Shown piece by piece: positions 44,901 through 52,700 of a DNA stretch of 64,000 nucleotides. The stretch is from positions 4,526,001 through 4,590,000 of the forward strand of contig NZ_CP015098.1 of the NCBI RefSeq assembly GCF_001611795.1, read 5' to 3'. The notes beneath the pieces were generated by a model that saw only the letters and a list, made by a program, of their open reading frames with translations, searched no databases and was not told the DNA's origin. Position numbers and translations under genes: made by a program. The stretch is from Streptomyces qaidamensis (GTDB taxonomy: Bacteria; Actinomycetota; Actinomycetes; Streptomycetales; Streptomycetaceae). How positions within the stretch are numbered: the stretch's first letter is position 1; each line of letters starts with the position of its first letter.

Positions 44901-45774
44901 ACGTGCGGCCCGCCGCGTCCACGAACGAGGCGGCGCCAGCCGCAGGCAGGGAGAAGTCCGGAGCAGCGACGATCGTTCCGTTGATGCCGGACCGCAGCTC
45001 GAAGGCATGGATCCGGCCGGCGGGCCGCTCGAAGCCGAGCTCGACGGTGTCACCGACGAGGACGGGAGCGCTCGACGAGAACACCGACGTGGCCCCCGAG
45101 TTGACCACCGGTGTGCCCAGCTGTGTCCACGGACCCGCGATGGTCGGAGCGGTGTAGTAGGTGATCGTGTGGCCACCGGCCCCGTTGTCCACGTCGAGCG
45201 TGACGCGAAGGGCGAGCCGCCCCGAGGGAAGGACCGGGAGCGGCGCGGTCGAGTCGTACTGCTGGATCATGGAACCGTCGGTCGTCCACCGGAAAGTGAT
45301 TTTCCCGGCGGTCGAGGTGAAGATCGCCCAGGACCGCTGGTTCCCAGTGACGAGGTACTTGCTGCACAGCTCGCGCAGCGTGCCGGTCGAGATCCAGCGG
45401 TCGAGGGTGCAGTCGATGCGGATGTCGAGGTCGCCCACGATGTCGAGGGCGGCGACGTCCGGCGTGGAGGCCCCGTTGCCCGCGGTGTCCGGCAGCCACA
45501 GGTACCGGTCGCTGGCGTGTACGGACACGCGCATCGGCGTGTTCGGACCCAGCTTCCCGTAGTACGGCGAGCGGGGGTTGCGCCACGAGTACAAGCCGTC
45601 CGGGCTGCGCAGGACGAGGGAGCAGGAGGCCGGGTCGACCGCCTGCCCCTCGCCCGAGCGGCCGCGCTTGTGGGTGATGATGTCTGACAGCTGCGCGTGC
45701 TGCGTGACGTCCGTCCACACCCCGCCGATGGCGAACTCCACCATCGTGCCCAACGGGTCCTCAGGGAACGCCAT
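41980..45774 (-). CDS. Large tail-tip adhesin with lectin-like and carbohydrate-binding domains
   Basis: A 1264-residue minor tail protein. The N-terminus (MAFPEDPLGTMVEFAIGGVW) is of the tail-hub type. Two LamG/concanavalin-like lectin domains follow, near residues 100-270 and 310-500. A tail-associated hub region comes next (VQGLTERIGVRTWEIDFVC near 810). Last is a carbohydrate-binding-like module (AMRLVPDGVAQFPNAG, VTVGQQYVISGWLRC near 895-925) and another beta sandwich. Such domains suit binding of cell-wall sugars of the host. The start shares one base with the tape-measure stop. A much longer open frame upstream is not coding. Confidence 0.85.
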   Translation of the reverse strand: MAFPEDPLGTMVEFAIGGVWTDVTQHAQLSDIITHKRGRSGEGQAVDPASCSLVLRSPDGLYSWRNPRSPYYGKLGPNTPMRVSVHASDRYLWLPDTAGNGASTPDVAALDIVGDLDIRIDCTLDRWISTGTLRELCSKYLVTGNQRSWAIFTSTAGKITFRWTTDGSMIQQYDSTAPLPVLPSGRLALRVTLDVDNGAGGHTITYYTAPTIAGPWTQLGTPVVNSGATSVFSSSAPVLVGDTVELGFERPAGRIHAFELRSGINGTIVAAPDFSLPAAGAASFVDAAGRTWTPAGGAEITNRQVRFSGEYSDWPARWSRGGHLIRVEGEGAGILRRLNQGKKLLQSTLRRRIPSDSTLLAYWPMEDDSAATQAYSPVPGVAPMKLTGFDMGADDSLGGSSALPVLQPGGSLSASVPPPASGTGPWHVELVNFIPAAPVAQAVLYEIVCSGTGNRYRVRVQTNNVQLQVLDADDNQLLLTSTGAGSGPSFFGNWNRVRIFARQNGGNVDVDLGWLNAANSSGGHFHTGSFAGTVGRVTSIRSSFGAGLEGTAIGHVGVFQANNTAIYNDADNGFGGELAAARLTRLAAEESLSLIITGDPAETAAMGAQRPATLLEQLEQCEQADGGTLVEDRSRLGLRYRTRASQYNQTPKLTLSYESKGLGALEPVDDDSNLRNDVTVERIGGSSGRAELTSGRLSVLDPPDGVGRYDDSVTINLFTDSQTEPMAHWMMHLGTVDEARYPVVTVRLHRAPSLISTVLDMIEGDLIRITDLPDFLPPGPADLIVQGLTERIGVRTWEIDFVCAPGSPWRVGVVEDPVLGRVDTDGSQLVVAVDEDDTTLTVRAIDGIPWVTALPPLTANPYLETDLAGWFGNGGTLDRVAAPLPAPFEGAWAMRLVPDGVAQFPNAGSSTVPVTVGQQYVISGWLRCATARTVNLNLNWFTTGGAYQSTSASGLAVLANTWTWFELTATAPVGALTANAAPTVANFPPAADVLWVHGVTIRPAGGKPAEFPFDVQLGGEHVTVDAIADSVRDAFGRTVAAGSWGQADSGQAWTVTPSADHSVGAGYGVAAQPSTGIAHLALVPAPSADVDLYADVAVSALATGASVFTGPVTRAVDNNSLYQARVEITTSAGLLLTVRKRVGGTETQLATYTSTLTHTAATFYRVRFQAIGTALKAKIWLATDREPDLWQIEVSDTSLTAAASIGVRSFRNTGNTNAGLETRFDNVRIANPQVWTVRRSRNGVVKAQTAGTDVRLATPTVVAL

Positions 45775-48700
45775 CAGCCAGACCTCCGTCCCGCCAGTAC
45801 CAGGCCGACGTCGCCGCCGCCCTTCTTCCGGATGCCGCGCCGCATCCGCTCCATCAGGTAGTCGTCCTCCGCCCGGCCCGACGAGCGGAGTTCCAGCACG
45901 ACTCGCTGCGACGCGGCCGCGCGGGCACGGCTGCCGGCCATGTCCCACGAGCCCGGCGCCGGCGTCTCCACCAGGCTGGCCATGCTGCGGTTGACGGCCG
46001 AGCGCTGTCCCTCCACGCCACGGATGAGGCCCTGCGCGGTGTACTGGCCGACCAGCGCCATCACCCGCGACGGGCTCTTGATCCCCAGGGCCTTGCGGAT
46101 GCTCTTGGACATGCCCTTGGCGATGATGAGCATCTGCTTCTCGATCGCCTTCTGTTGCATTTGCAGGCCCTTCACGAGGCCTTGCCCGGCGGCGATTCCG
46201 GCCCCGTACATGGCGTTGCCCGCGGCCGAACCGGCCGAGCCCGCAGCCGACACAAGGAGCTTCTGCTCCTGGTTGATCTGTTTGATCTGGCTGCTGTTGG
46301 CGTTGGCCAGAGCGGCAGCGGCCGACGAGCCCTGCTCCACCCCGGCCTGGGCGATCTGCGCGATCAGGTCCGCGGACACGCCCTTCTTCCGCAGCGTCGC
46401 CAAGTTCTTCGCGAACGTCTCGGCCGCCGCCCGGTCCAACTTCAGGCCGGCGAGGATCGTCTCGGCGGTCTGCGGCCAGCCGCCGGTGTCCTGCTTGGTG
46501 ACGTCGGCGCCCTCCAGTACGCCCTTCTTCACGTCCGCCGCGAGCTTGTCGCGGGCCTTGATCTGGTCGGCGACCTTCTTCGTCGCTGCCTTCATCCGGG
46601 CGGCGAGCTTGGCCTCCTGCCCGGCCAGTTGCAGCAGCCGCTTCGTGCCTGCGGAGATGATGCCGAGCGCCTTGGAGCGCTTCTTGCCCGGCTTCATGCT
46701 GTCGCGGACGATGTCGGCGAGCTTCGTGGAGGCGGCCTTGACCTGCTTCGACGAGCCGGTGAGGCCGTCGATGAGACCGCGGGCGATCCAGCGGCCCTGC
46801 GCTTTCGTGACCTTCGACGGCGACGCAATCCCGAGCGCTTTGGCGATCGGGCCCGGGATGGTCGAGCGCGCCCAGCCGAGGATCTTGGACTTGATCCAGC
46901 CGCCCATCGACTGGATACCGGACCACAGGCCCTGAACCACGGCGACGCCCTTGGAGACGAGCAGCCGGTTCAGGGAGCCGATCCCGGCAGAGATCTTGCC
47001 CGGGAGGCCACGGACGTAGCTGATGAACGAGACGACTTTCTTCGCCGTGGCGACCTGGAAGGCCTGCCAAGCAGCCGCTGCCCGCTCGGCCAGCTTCGAC
47101 GCCATGCTGGAGACCGCGGACGACACCCGGCCCGGCAGGCCCGTGATCCACGCGACCAGGGCGAGCAGTTTCTTGATCGCCCAGTCCTTCATCTGGCCGA
47201 ACCAGTTCGACACCTTGCCGGGGATCGTGCCGAGGTAAGCGATCGCGGCGAGGATGAGGTTCTTCGCCCCGGTGACCTTGCCAACCACCCAGTCCCAGGC
47301 CGTGCCCGTGGCTGAAGTGATGTCGTCCCAGTAGGTGACGACCAGCAGGACCAGGCCCGCGAGTCCCGCCACGATTCCGGCGATGATCCAGAACATGGGG
47401 TTGGCGAGCATCGCGGAGTTCATGGCCCACACGCCGATCGAGGCGATCGCGAAGGCGGAGCCCAGAGCGATGATCGCCCCGGCCAGGCCGATGACGAGGC
47501 CCTTGTTGTCGCCCATGAACGAGAACAGGCCCTGCAGCCGGGGGACGACCTCCCCACCGAGGAACTCGATCAGGTTCTGCTGCATGCCCCGCTTGAAGGC
47601 CTCCAGCTTGGCGCCGGAGTTGTCGCGCAGCTTGTTGCCCATCTCGTCGGCCTTGCCGCCGACTTTGCCGAGCGCGTCGGCTGCCTTCGACGGGTCGAGG
47701 CTGAAGAGGGCTTTCTGGGTGTCCTCGGCTTTCGTCCCGAACAGGGCGACCGCCAGGCTCGCCCGGTCGGCGGGGTCCTTCACCTTGCGGAGCCGGTCGA
47801 AGATCTCGTCCAGCGCCTTGCGTGCAGCTGGGCCGCCCTCCGAGAACGCGGACTGCATCTTCTTCCCGGACAGGCCGATTTTGCCGAACGCCTCGTCCAC
47901 GGCCTTGCCGCCGCCCTGAGTGATCAGGGTCAGCTCCTTCAGGGCGTCGGCGACCACGTCCGTGTCCCTGGCGCCCGCGGCCATGCCCTGGGTGAGCAGA
48001 CCGGTGGTCGTTGTGACGTCCAAGCCGAGGTTGCGGAAGATGGTGCTGTACTCGTTGAACGTGTCGGCGATGTCATCCGCGCGCGGGCCCATCCGCTGGA
48101 GGCCTGCGGTGAGGGCGTCCACGGCCTCAGTGCCGTTCTTCGCCAGCCCCGTCTTCAAGGTCTGGCCCACAGCGTTGGCGGCTTGTCCCAAGTCCAGGTC
48201 GAACGTGGTCGCCAGGTCGGAGACCTGCGTGGAGATCCGCTTGAGCTGCGCCTCCGTCGCGTCCGGCGGGGCGATGCCCGCACGCATGACCGCGCTGATC
48301 GTGTCCGCGGCGCTTTGGAAGTCGGCCGTGACCGCGTCCGCGTACAGCTCGCCCGCGAGCTTGCCGTACCGCTGCGCCTCCGCCGGCGTCGCCCCGAGCT
48401 GGGCGGCGAGACGGCCGGTGATCTGCGTCTGTTCCATCGCCTGCGCGAAGGAGTCCATCAGCAGCGCACCGGCGGCCAGGCCGACGCCCGCTGCGGCCAA
48501 CTTCAGCCGGTCCATGCGGGACGTGGTCTGCTCGACGGCCTGGTCGGCGCCGTCGGCCGCGCCGTCGGTCAGGCCCTCGCCGACAGCGTCACCCCCGCGG
48601 CGGCCGGCGGCGACGAACTGTCCGCGGGCGTTGCGCAGGCGGCCATCAACTCCGCGGACGATGCCGTCGCCGAGTTCCTCGCCCGCGTCCTGCCCGGCGC

Positions 48701-48827
48701 GTTCTGCCTCGTCTCCCATGCGTTGCCCGGAGGAGCGGATGGCGTTCTCGGCGCGGCGCAGGGCGGGGTCCATCGCCCGGTCGTCGACGGACAGGATGGC
48801 GTTGAGCTCGCCGACGGTCAGCGCCAC
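45774..48827 (-). CDS. Tail tape measure protein
   Basis: A 1017-residue protein whose length sets tail length, here suggesting a tail of roughly 150 nm by the usual 0.15 nm per residue. The N-terminal region is typical of tape-measure proteins (DGAADGADQAVEQTTSRMDR, then ITGRLAAQLGATPAEAQRYG). Membrane helices lie near residues 440-495 (LVIGLAGAIIALGSAFAIAS and FWIIAGIVAGLAGLVLLVV). Ala/Lys-rich helical stretches follow to the end. ATG start. It follows the chaperone frameshift product, the standard order. Confidence 0.93.
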   Translation of the reverse strand: MALTVGELNAILSVDDRAMDPALRRAENAIRSSGQRMGDEAERAGQDAGEELGDGIVRGVDGRLRNARGQFVAAGRRGGDAVGEGLTDGAADGADQAVEQTTSRMDRLKLAAAGVGLAAGALLMDSFAQAMEQTQITGRLAAQLGATPAEAQRYGKLAGELYADAVTADFQSAADTISAVMRAGIAPPDATEAQLKRISTQVSDLATTFDLDLGQAANAVGQTLKTGLAKNGTEAVDALTAGLQRMGPRADDIADTFNEYSTIFRNLGLDVTTTTGLLTQGMAAGARDTDVVADALKELTLITQGGGKAVDEAFGKIGLSGKKMQSAFSEGGPAARKALDEIFDRLRKVKDPADRASLAVALFGTKAEDTQKALFSLDPSKAADALGKVGGKADEMGNKLRDNSGAKLEAFKRGMQQNLIEFLGGEVVPRLQGLFSFMGDNKGLVIGLAGAIIALGSAFAIASIGVWAMNSAMLANPMFWIIAGIVAGLAGLVLLVVTYWDDITSATGTAWDWVVGKVTGAKNLILAAIAYLGTIPGKVSNWFGQMKDWAIKKLLALVAWITGLPGRVSSAVSSMASKLAERAAAAWQAFQVATAKKVVSFISYVRGLPGKISAGIGSLNRLLVSKGVAVVQGLWSGIQSMGGWIKSKILGWARSTIPGPIAKALGIASPSKVTKAQGRWIARGLIDGLTGSSKQVKAASTKLADIVRDSMKPGKKRSKALGIISAGTKRLLQLAGQEAKLAARMKAATKKVADQIKARDKLAADVKKGVLEGADVTKQDTGGWPQTAETILAGLKLDRAAAETFAKNLATLRKKGVSADLIAQIAQAGVEQGSSAAAALANANSSQIKQINQEQKLLVSAAGSAGSAAGNAMYGAGIAAGQGLVKGLQMQQKAIEKQMLIIAKGMSKSIRKALGIKSPSRVMALVGQYTAQGLIRGVEGQRSAVNRSMASLVETPAPGSWDMAGSRARAAASQRVVLELRSSGRAEDDYLMERMRRGIRKKGGGDVGLVLAGRRSG

Positions 48828-48829
48828 GG

Positions 48830-49566
48830 CTACCTCCTTCGGCGGGGGGCGTGCTGGGGGTCCTCAGGAGGTGGTGCGAAATGCCGGTACAGGCGGGTCT
48901 CGGCTGACAGCAGGCCGAAGATGCGGACCTGAAGCCACCGCCAGGTCCGTCGGCGGAGGATGCCGTCCTCGACGTCGATGCCGTAGACGTCGTGCAGGTC
49001 CGCCTCGATCAGCGGCCACTGCTCCAGCAGCCGCTCCCACGTCAGGTTCCTGAGCGCCCCCGACCGCGCCCGCTTCGGCGTCGGGAGCCCGCCCTCGTAC
49101 CACTCGTAGAGGCCGGTGACCGGGTCGTACTCGCCTCGGCCGACTCCGAGGTACCGGGCCTCCCCTGCCGTCGCTCCGCCCGATTCCTCGGCGCTTTTCC
49201 CGGGTGCTGCCGGGTACGCCAGTACTCCAGGGCCGTGTCGCGGTCCGTGGTGACCCAGAACATCGTCGTGAGCGCGACGTGCTTGAACATGGACCAGGAG
49301 ACGTCGGCCAGGAGCGGCTCGTAGGCATCCCCCAGACACAGGCGGTAGAGGTCGATCTCCTCGTCGTCGTCGAGGACCTTGGTCCCCGGCCTCGTGCCGC
49401 CGGCGGCCAGCCGCGCGGCGTACGACGTGATGCGCTCGATCTTGACGCCAGCCTCGGCGGACGGGTCGGCGATGTGGTACGTCCTGACCTCGCCGTCCTT
49501 GCGCTTCACCGGCAGGTCGAGGCCCTCCTCAAGGAAGTCGTCGAGTGCCTCGAAGGTGCCGCCCAT
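48830..49566 (-). CDS. Tail assembly chaperone fusion made by -1 frameshift (gpGT-like)
   Basis: The fusion reads the shorter chaperone from 49566 to the slippery heptamer at 49195-49201, slips back one base and continues in the frame that ends at 48830, for about 245 residues. The extension begins KSAEESGGATAGEARYLGVG and goes on with LTWERLLEQWPLIEADLHDV and a basic end. As with lambda G and GT, the ratio of the two products is thought to matter for wrapping the tape measure. The gene lies between the tail tube and tape measure genes, exactly where expected. Confidence 0.88.
49042..49566 (-). CDS. Tail assembly chaperone, short form (gpG-like)
   Basis: A 174-residue product of normal decoding. 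The structured part is residues 1 to about 115 (MGGTFEALDDFLEEGLDLPV, YRLCLGDAYEPLLADVSWSM, FKHVALTTMFWVTTDRDTAL). After the slip site the zero frame runs on as an Arg/Ser-rich tail to a stop at 49042. The ATG at 49566 shares its base with the tail-tube stop. Confidence 0.88.
   Translation of the reverse strand: MGGTFEALDDFLEEGLDLPVKRKDGEVRTYHIADPSAEAGVKIERITSYAARLAAGGTRPGTKVLDDDEEIDLYRLCLGDAYEPLLADVSWSMFKHVALTTMFWVTTDRDTALEYWRTRQHPGKAPRNRAERRQGRPGTSESAEASTTRSPASTSGTRAGSRRRSGRGRGRSGT
49195..49201 (-). promoter_or_regulatory. Programmed -1 frameshift slippery site
   Basis: GGGAAAA on the minus strand, read G-GGA-AAA in the zero frame (CCG GGA AAA GCG). It fits the X-XXY-YYZ rule. Slipping gives GGG-AAA-AGC and leads into the 48830 frame. 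Confidence 0.9.
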
Positions 49567-50039
49567 CAGGGCGCCAGCGGGTTCGTGATCGGGGTGAGCG
49601 GACCGTCGCCCGTGAAGGTGATCTCCACCTCGCCGAGCGCGGTGTGCTCGCCGCCGGCGGGCTGCCAGTTCGGGATGGCCTTGCCCTGGTACGCCTCCGG
49701 GAGCCCATCGCGGTTCATGTACCGCAGGCGGATCTTGTTGGCGTCGCCGTAGGCGAAGTGCGCGAGGCGGATCTTCTCGTGGACCGGGTGGTAGACCTTG
49801 ACGGCCTTGTTGGCCTTGCGGCGGATCGTGACCGACAGTTCCCAGGACTGGGCGGTCTTCTCGTTGCCGTTCCAGCCCTCGCTGTCGTAGTCGCTGGAAT
49901 CCTCGATGTTCGGCTCGCTCGCGGGCTGGAACTCGCGGACGCCCGGGCAGAGCTGCCAGTCCGGCGTCTCGTCCGTGCCCATGTTGATCTCAAGCCGCCA
50001 CTCGCGTGCGAGCTCGGTCTCCTCCGTGGGGGTCGACAC
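49566..50039 (-). CDS. Major tail tube protein
   Basis: A 157-residue tail-tube protein. Acidic, beta-rich, with PNIEDSSDYDSEGWNGNEKT and WELSVTIRRKANKAVKVYHP, then GEVEITFTGDGPLTPITNPL, the last like the closing strand of many tube proteins. It lies directly before the chaperone pair, the expected place. GTG/ATG region start at 50039. Confidence 0.85.
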   Translation of the reverse strand: MSTPTEETELAREWRLEINMGTDETPDWQLCPGVREFQPASEPNIEDSSDYDSEGWNGNEKTAQSWELSVTIRRKANKAVKVYHPVHEKIRLAHFAYGDANKIRLRYMNRDGLPEAYQGKAIPNWQPAGGEHTALGEVEITFTGDGPLTPITNPLAP

Positions 50040-50049
50040 AGGGTCCTCC

Positions 50050-50490
50050 TCAGTCGTTCAGACGGATCCCGGACCTGACCGTCCGGAAGTAGTAGTTCGC
50101 GACCAGCTCCATGCGGCCGCGGGTGTCCTGGCCGATCCAGGCCTGGGAGTTGCGCCAGGAGATCTCCACCCGCACACCGCGGGCCTGCCAGGTGTCGCGG
50201 TTGTGCAGGACGGAGAACACGTCGTTGGCGAGCTGGACCAGGTCGAGCACGTTCGTGCCCGCGCGCATGCGCGCCTGGACGCCGGTGACCGAGTCAGTGG
50301 AGTCGTCGTCGGCCACGGGGTAGGGGTTCAGGGCAATCGCTCGATCCGGGCCGTCCGGCATGCGACCGAGCACGATCCCCGTGGCGCCCGCGGGCAGCGC
50401 ACCCGAGGGGTCGTAGACGCCGACCTCGGCGGCGGCCAGGAGCTCGGCGACGCCCTGGAGCAGGTCGACGTCGTGTGTCTCGGCGCTCAC
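50050..50490 (-). CDS. Tail terminator / minor capsid type protein
   Basis: A 146-residue protein of the kind that closes the tail top. It has DLLQGVAELLAAAEVGVYDP, VTGVQARMRAGTNVLDLVQL and the closing MELVANYYFRTVRSGIRL. Length, alpha/beta pattern and place after the neck protein and before the tail tube match tail terminators. It overlaps the previous gene by 4 bases. Confidence 0.75.
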   Translation of the reverse strand: MSAETHDVDLLQGVAELLAAAEVGVYDPSGALPAGATGIVLGRMPDGPDRAIALNPYPVADDDSTDSVTGVQARMRAGTNVLDLVQLANDVFSVLHNRDTWQARGVRVEISWRNSQAWIGQDTRGRMELVANYYFRTVRSGIRLND

Positions 50491-50837
50491 CGCAGCGCCC
50501 GCCGCATCTCCGCGGCGACCAGCGCGAGAACTACGCCTCGCTCGGCGTTGAGGGCGTTCTCCAGGAATTTCGCCTCGCGCCCGGGCGCGTGCTCGTAATC
50601 GAGTTCCTCGTGCTGCCTGGCGGCGTACGGGGTGTCGTAGCTGACCATTGCGGTCAGGTCGGCCTCGTCGACGCTGGCCGTACCGGAGTGCTGCAGGGTG
50701 CCCTCGTCGAGCGGCACCTTGTCGTTGCTGGTGCCGAGGACGTGCTCGGCGCCGAGAAAGAGACCGCGGGCTGCAGCCTGCCGCAGCTCCCTCTGCACGC
50801 CCGAGGTATCGAATCGAAGGCGGTAGGACTGCGGCAC
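50487..50837 (-). CDS. Neck protein, HK97 gp10-like
   Basis: A 116-residue protein with the gp10-like layout: RLRFDTSGVQRELRQAAARG, DKVPLDEGTLQHSGTASVDE, and the typical VSYDTPYAARQHEELDYEH, then AKFLENALNAER. This family joins head and tail. The last part matches the 'Y-A-x-x-Q-H' pattern of the family well. Confidence 0.85.
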   Translation of the reverse strand: MPQSYRLRFDTSGVQRELRQAAARGLFLGAEHVLGTSNDKVPLDEGTLQHSGTASVDEADLTAMVSYDTPYAARQHEELDYEHAPGREAKFLENALNAERGVVLALVAAEMRRALR

Positions 50838-50846
50838 GACGTCACC

Positions 50847-51167
50847 TCATTCGAGCTGAATTTCTAGGTGATTGGGGGTGCCGAGTCCTCGGCCGTCGCG
50901 CCGCTTGGTCTGGATGACCGTGGTGGTCCGGCCGCCGGGGAGCGTCACCCGGGACAGAGCCGGCGCCTCGGTGTCGAGGTCGGCGTAGGCGGTCGACGTG
51001 GACGTGACTTGCTCGCCGCCCGGGGTGCGCACCGCACGGGTCTGCTCGTCGAGGAGGCACCGCACCGGGGCCGGCGGGCCGTACAGGGTGCCGGTGCTGG
51101 ACTCCCCGCCGTACGGCTCCACCGTGATCTCGTGGATCAGGTAGCGACGAGGGATGCGCGTCACCAT
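50847..51167 (-). CDS. Head-tail stopper-like protein
   Basis: A 106-residue beta-rich protein (MVTRIPRRYLIHEITVEPYG, then PAPVRCLLDEQTRAVRTPGG, and RVTLPGGRTTTVIQTKRRDG). It lies between connector and neck genes, where the SPP1 gp16-like stopper belongs. ATG at 51167, overlapping the previous stop. The out-of-phase frame at 50842 is a shadow. Confidence 0.75.
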   Translation of the reverse strand: MVTRIPRRYLIHEITVEPYGGESSTGTLYGPPAPVRCLLDEQTRAVRTPGGEQVTSTSTAYADLDTEAPALSRVTLPGGRTTTVIQTKRRDGRGLGTPNHLEIQLE

Positions 51168-51835
51168 GCGAAGCCGCCCGTGGAGACTCCCCACCGGAGC
51201 TTTTCGGCGGGGATGCTCTCAAGCGCGCGGATCAGCCCGGGCGCGTAGTAGTCCGGGCCGGACCGGTTCTCACCCGCACCGAACTGCAACTGCACATTGC
51301 CGATGCTGACGCCCTGCAACGGGCCAGAGACGTCGGTCTCCACCCCCGCCTCGCCCCAGAACTCAACCTGTCGGCACACGGCCTCGGCGAACGCGGCTTG
51401 GACCACAGGGTCGGTCGGCATGCCGACGTCGTCGACGTCGTACACCGCGGCCTTCAGGAAGTCGCTGTCCAGGAGACGCGTCGCGCGCTCCAGCAGCTCC
51501 ACGGCGTCCAGCGGCGGCGCCTTGTGCAGGACGTTCGCCAACTGGGTGGTGGTTGCGTACGACCGGACGTCGGCCATCGTCGGCGGCGCCGGAGCGACGG
51601 ATACGACCTCGTGCTGCACGCTGGCGCCGGTTCCGGTCACCGCCCACGACAGCTTCCACAGGCCGGCCACCGTGTAGGTGAGCGCGGCTGTCCACGTCCG
51701 ACCGTTGTCGGCGGTGCCGGTCGAGGGCGAGGAAACCGTCCCGTTCGGCGCGGTGACGGCCAGCGTGGCGACCGTGGTGGCGTCGTACGGGTCGACGGTC
51801 AGGGACGCGGTGACGGTGTCTCCCACGTCGGGCAT
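51161..51835 (-). CDS. Head-tail connector with N-terminal Ig-like domain
   Basis: A 224-residue fusion. The N-terminal 90 residues are an immunoglobulin-like beta domain (VTASLTVDPYDATTVATLAV, then GRTWTAALTYTVAGLWKLSW). The C-terminal half is a helical gp6/gp15-type connector (ADVRSYATTTQLANVLHKAP, DAVELLERATRLLDSDFLKA, AFAEAVCRQVEFWGEAG). Such Ig domains on virion proteins are thought to bind surfaces loosely. ATG at 51835. Confidence 0.8.
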   Translation of the reverse strand: MPDVGDTVTASLTVDPYDATTVATLAVTAPNGTVSSPSTGTADNGRTWTAALTYTVAGLWKLSWAVTGTGASVQHEVVSVAPAPPTMADVRSYATTTQLANVLHKAPPLDAVELLERATRLLDSDFLKAAVYDVDDVGMPTDPVVQAAFAEAVCRQVEFWGEAGVETDVSGPLQGVSIGNVQLQFGAGENRSGPDYYAPGLIRALESIPAEKLRWGVSTGGFAW

Positions 51836-51837
51836 AG

Positions 51838-52686
51838 TCAGCCTCCTGTCGTCGATGTCGCAGCCAGCTGCGGGCCGGTCGTGGAGGGGGTGAGCGCGGG
51901 TCCGGACGCGCTGGGCGCGAGGGTGCGTGCGGGGCGGGGCAGGCGCGTGATGGTGCCTGCTCGGCCGCGGGTACGTGCGGTGCCGAGCTGGACGATGTGC
52001 GCGGCAGTCAGCGGCCGAGCCAGGCTGGTGGAGCGGGTGGCGCCGAGCGGGACGCTCTTCTGCCCGGTGACCGGCCGGGCCGCGGCCGCCGTACGCGCGG
52101 CGCCCAGCAGGACCAGGCTGGTGGGGAGGTTGACGTTGTCGATCTCGGCGACGTTGTTGGAGCCGTCCGTGCGGGTCGACTCCAGCAGCAACGACAGGTT
52201 CGTGTCCGCCGCCCATGCCGGGGTCGGGGCGCTGCGCAGCACGGTCCAGTTGGAGCTGTCCGGGGAGGCCTCCCACAGCAGCGTTCCACCTGCGTCTTGC
52301 AGCCTGAGCCAGGCGTGTGCGACGGGATCGTACGGCGGGAAGAGGGCGCCGCCGTCGGCGTACCCCTCACGGAGGTACAGGCCCATCGCGCCTTGGGCGG
52401 TGTCGATGATGAACCCGGCGTCGGTGCCGCCCGTGCCGGTGAGCACCAGGACCGACAGGGCGGCCGTTGACACCGCGCCGAGCGCAGGCGGCGGGTAGGC
52501 CCGCAGCAGGAAGTGCGAATCGGCCAGGGTGTAGGCGGTCGCGGAGCGGAGCCCGGCGAAGCCTCCCACAGTGCAGGGGATCCGGCCGCGGCCGCCGGTA
52601 GCTGTCGGGTCACCGTAGGAGTTGGGCCACTTCGTGAGGTCCAGGGTCCCGGTGAAGGAGTCTTCGAGGGTCTCCAGCAGCGGCAC
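51838..52686 (-). CDS. Lectin-like virion protein with LG-AR repeats
   Basis: A 282-residue protein. The N-terminal 190 residues are a concanavalin-type beta sandwich (DSFTGTLDLTKWPNSYGDP, then AHAWLRLQDAGGTLLWEASP). After it come about three copies of an 18-20 residue unit: LGAARTAAAARPVTGQ, LGATRSTSLARPLTAA, LGTARTRGRAGTITR. A Ser/Thr/Pro-rich end follows. Such repeats are seen in actinophage head-surface proteins. GTG start. The place among connector genes suggests a head fibre or decoration. Confidence 0.7.
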   Translation of the reverse strand: MPLLETLEDSFTGTLDLTKWPNSYGDPTATGGRGRIPCTVGGFAGLRSATAYTLADSHFLLRAYPPPALGAVSTAALSVLVLTGTGGTDAGFIIDTAQGAMGLYLREGYADGGALFPPYDPVAHAWLRLQDAGGTLLWEASPDSSNWTVLRSAPTPAWAADTNLSLLLESTRTDGSNNVAEIDNVNLPTSLVLLGAARTAAAARPVTGQKSVPLGATRSTSLARPLTAAHIVQLGTARTRGRAGTITRLPRPARTLAPSASGPALTPSTTGPQLAATSTTGG

Positions 52687-52700
52687 CGTGGCCTCCCCGG

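Noticed and set aside
45775..47430. In-frame extension that would make the tail adhesin 1816 residues
   Set aside because: This part is the out-of-frame shadow of the tape measure gene; the adhesin has a clean ATG at 45774.
48864..49328. Separate 154-codon frame in the chaperone region
   Set aside because: Third-frame shadow. The two real frames are tied by the GGGAAAA slip site.
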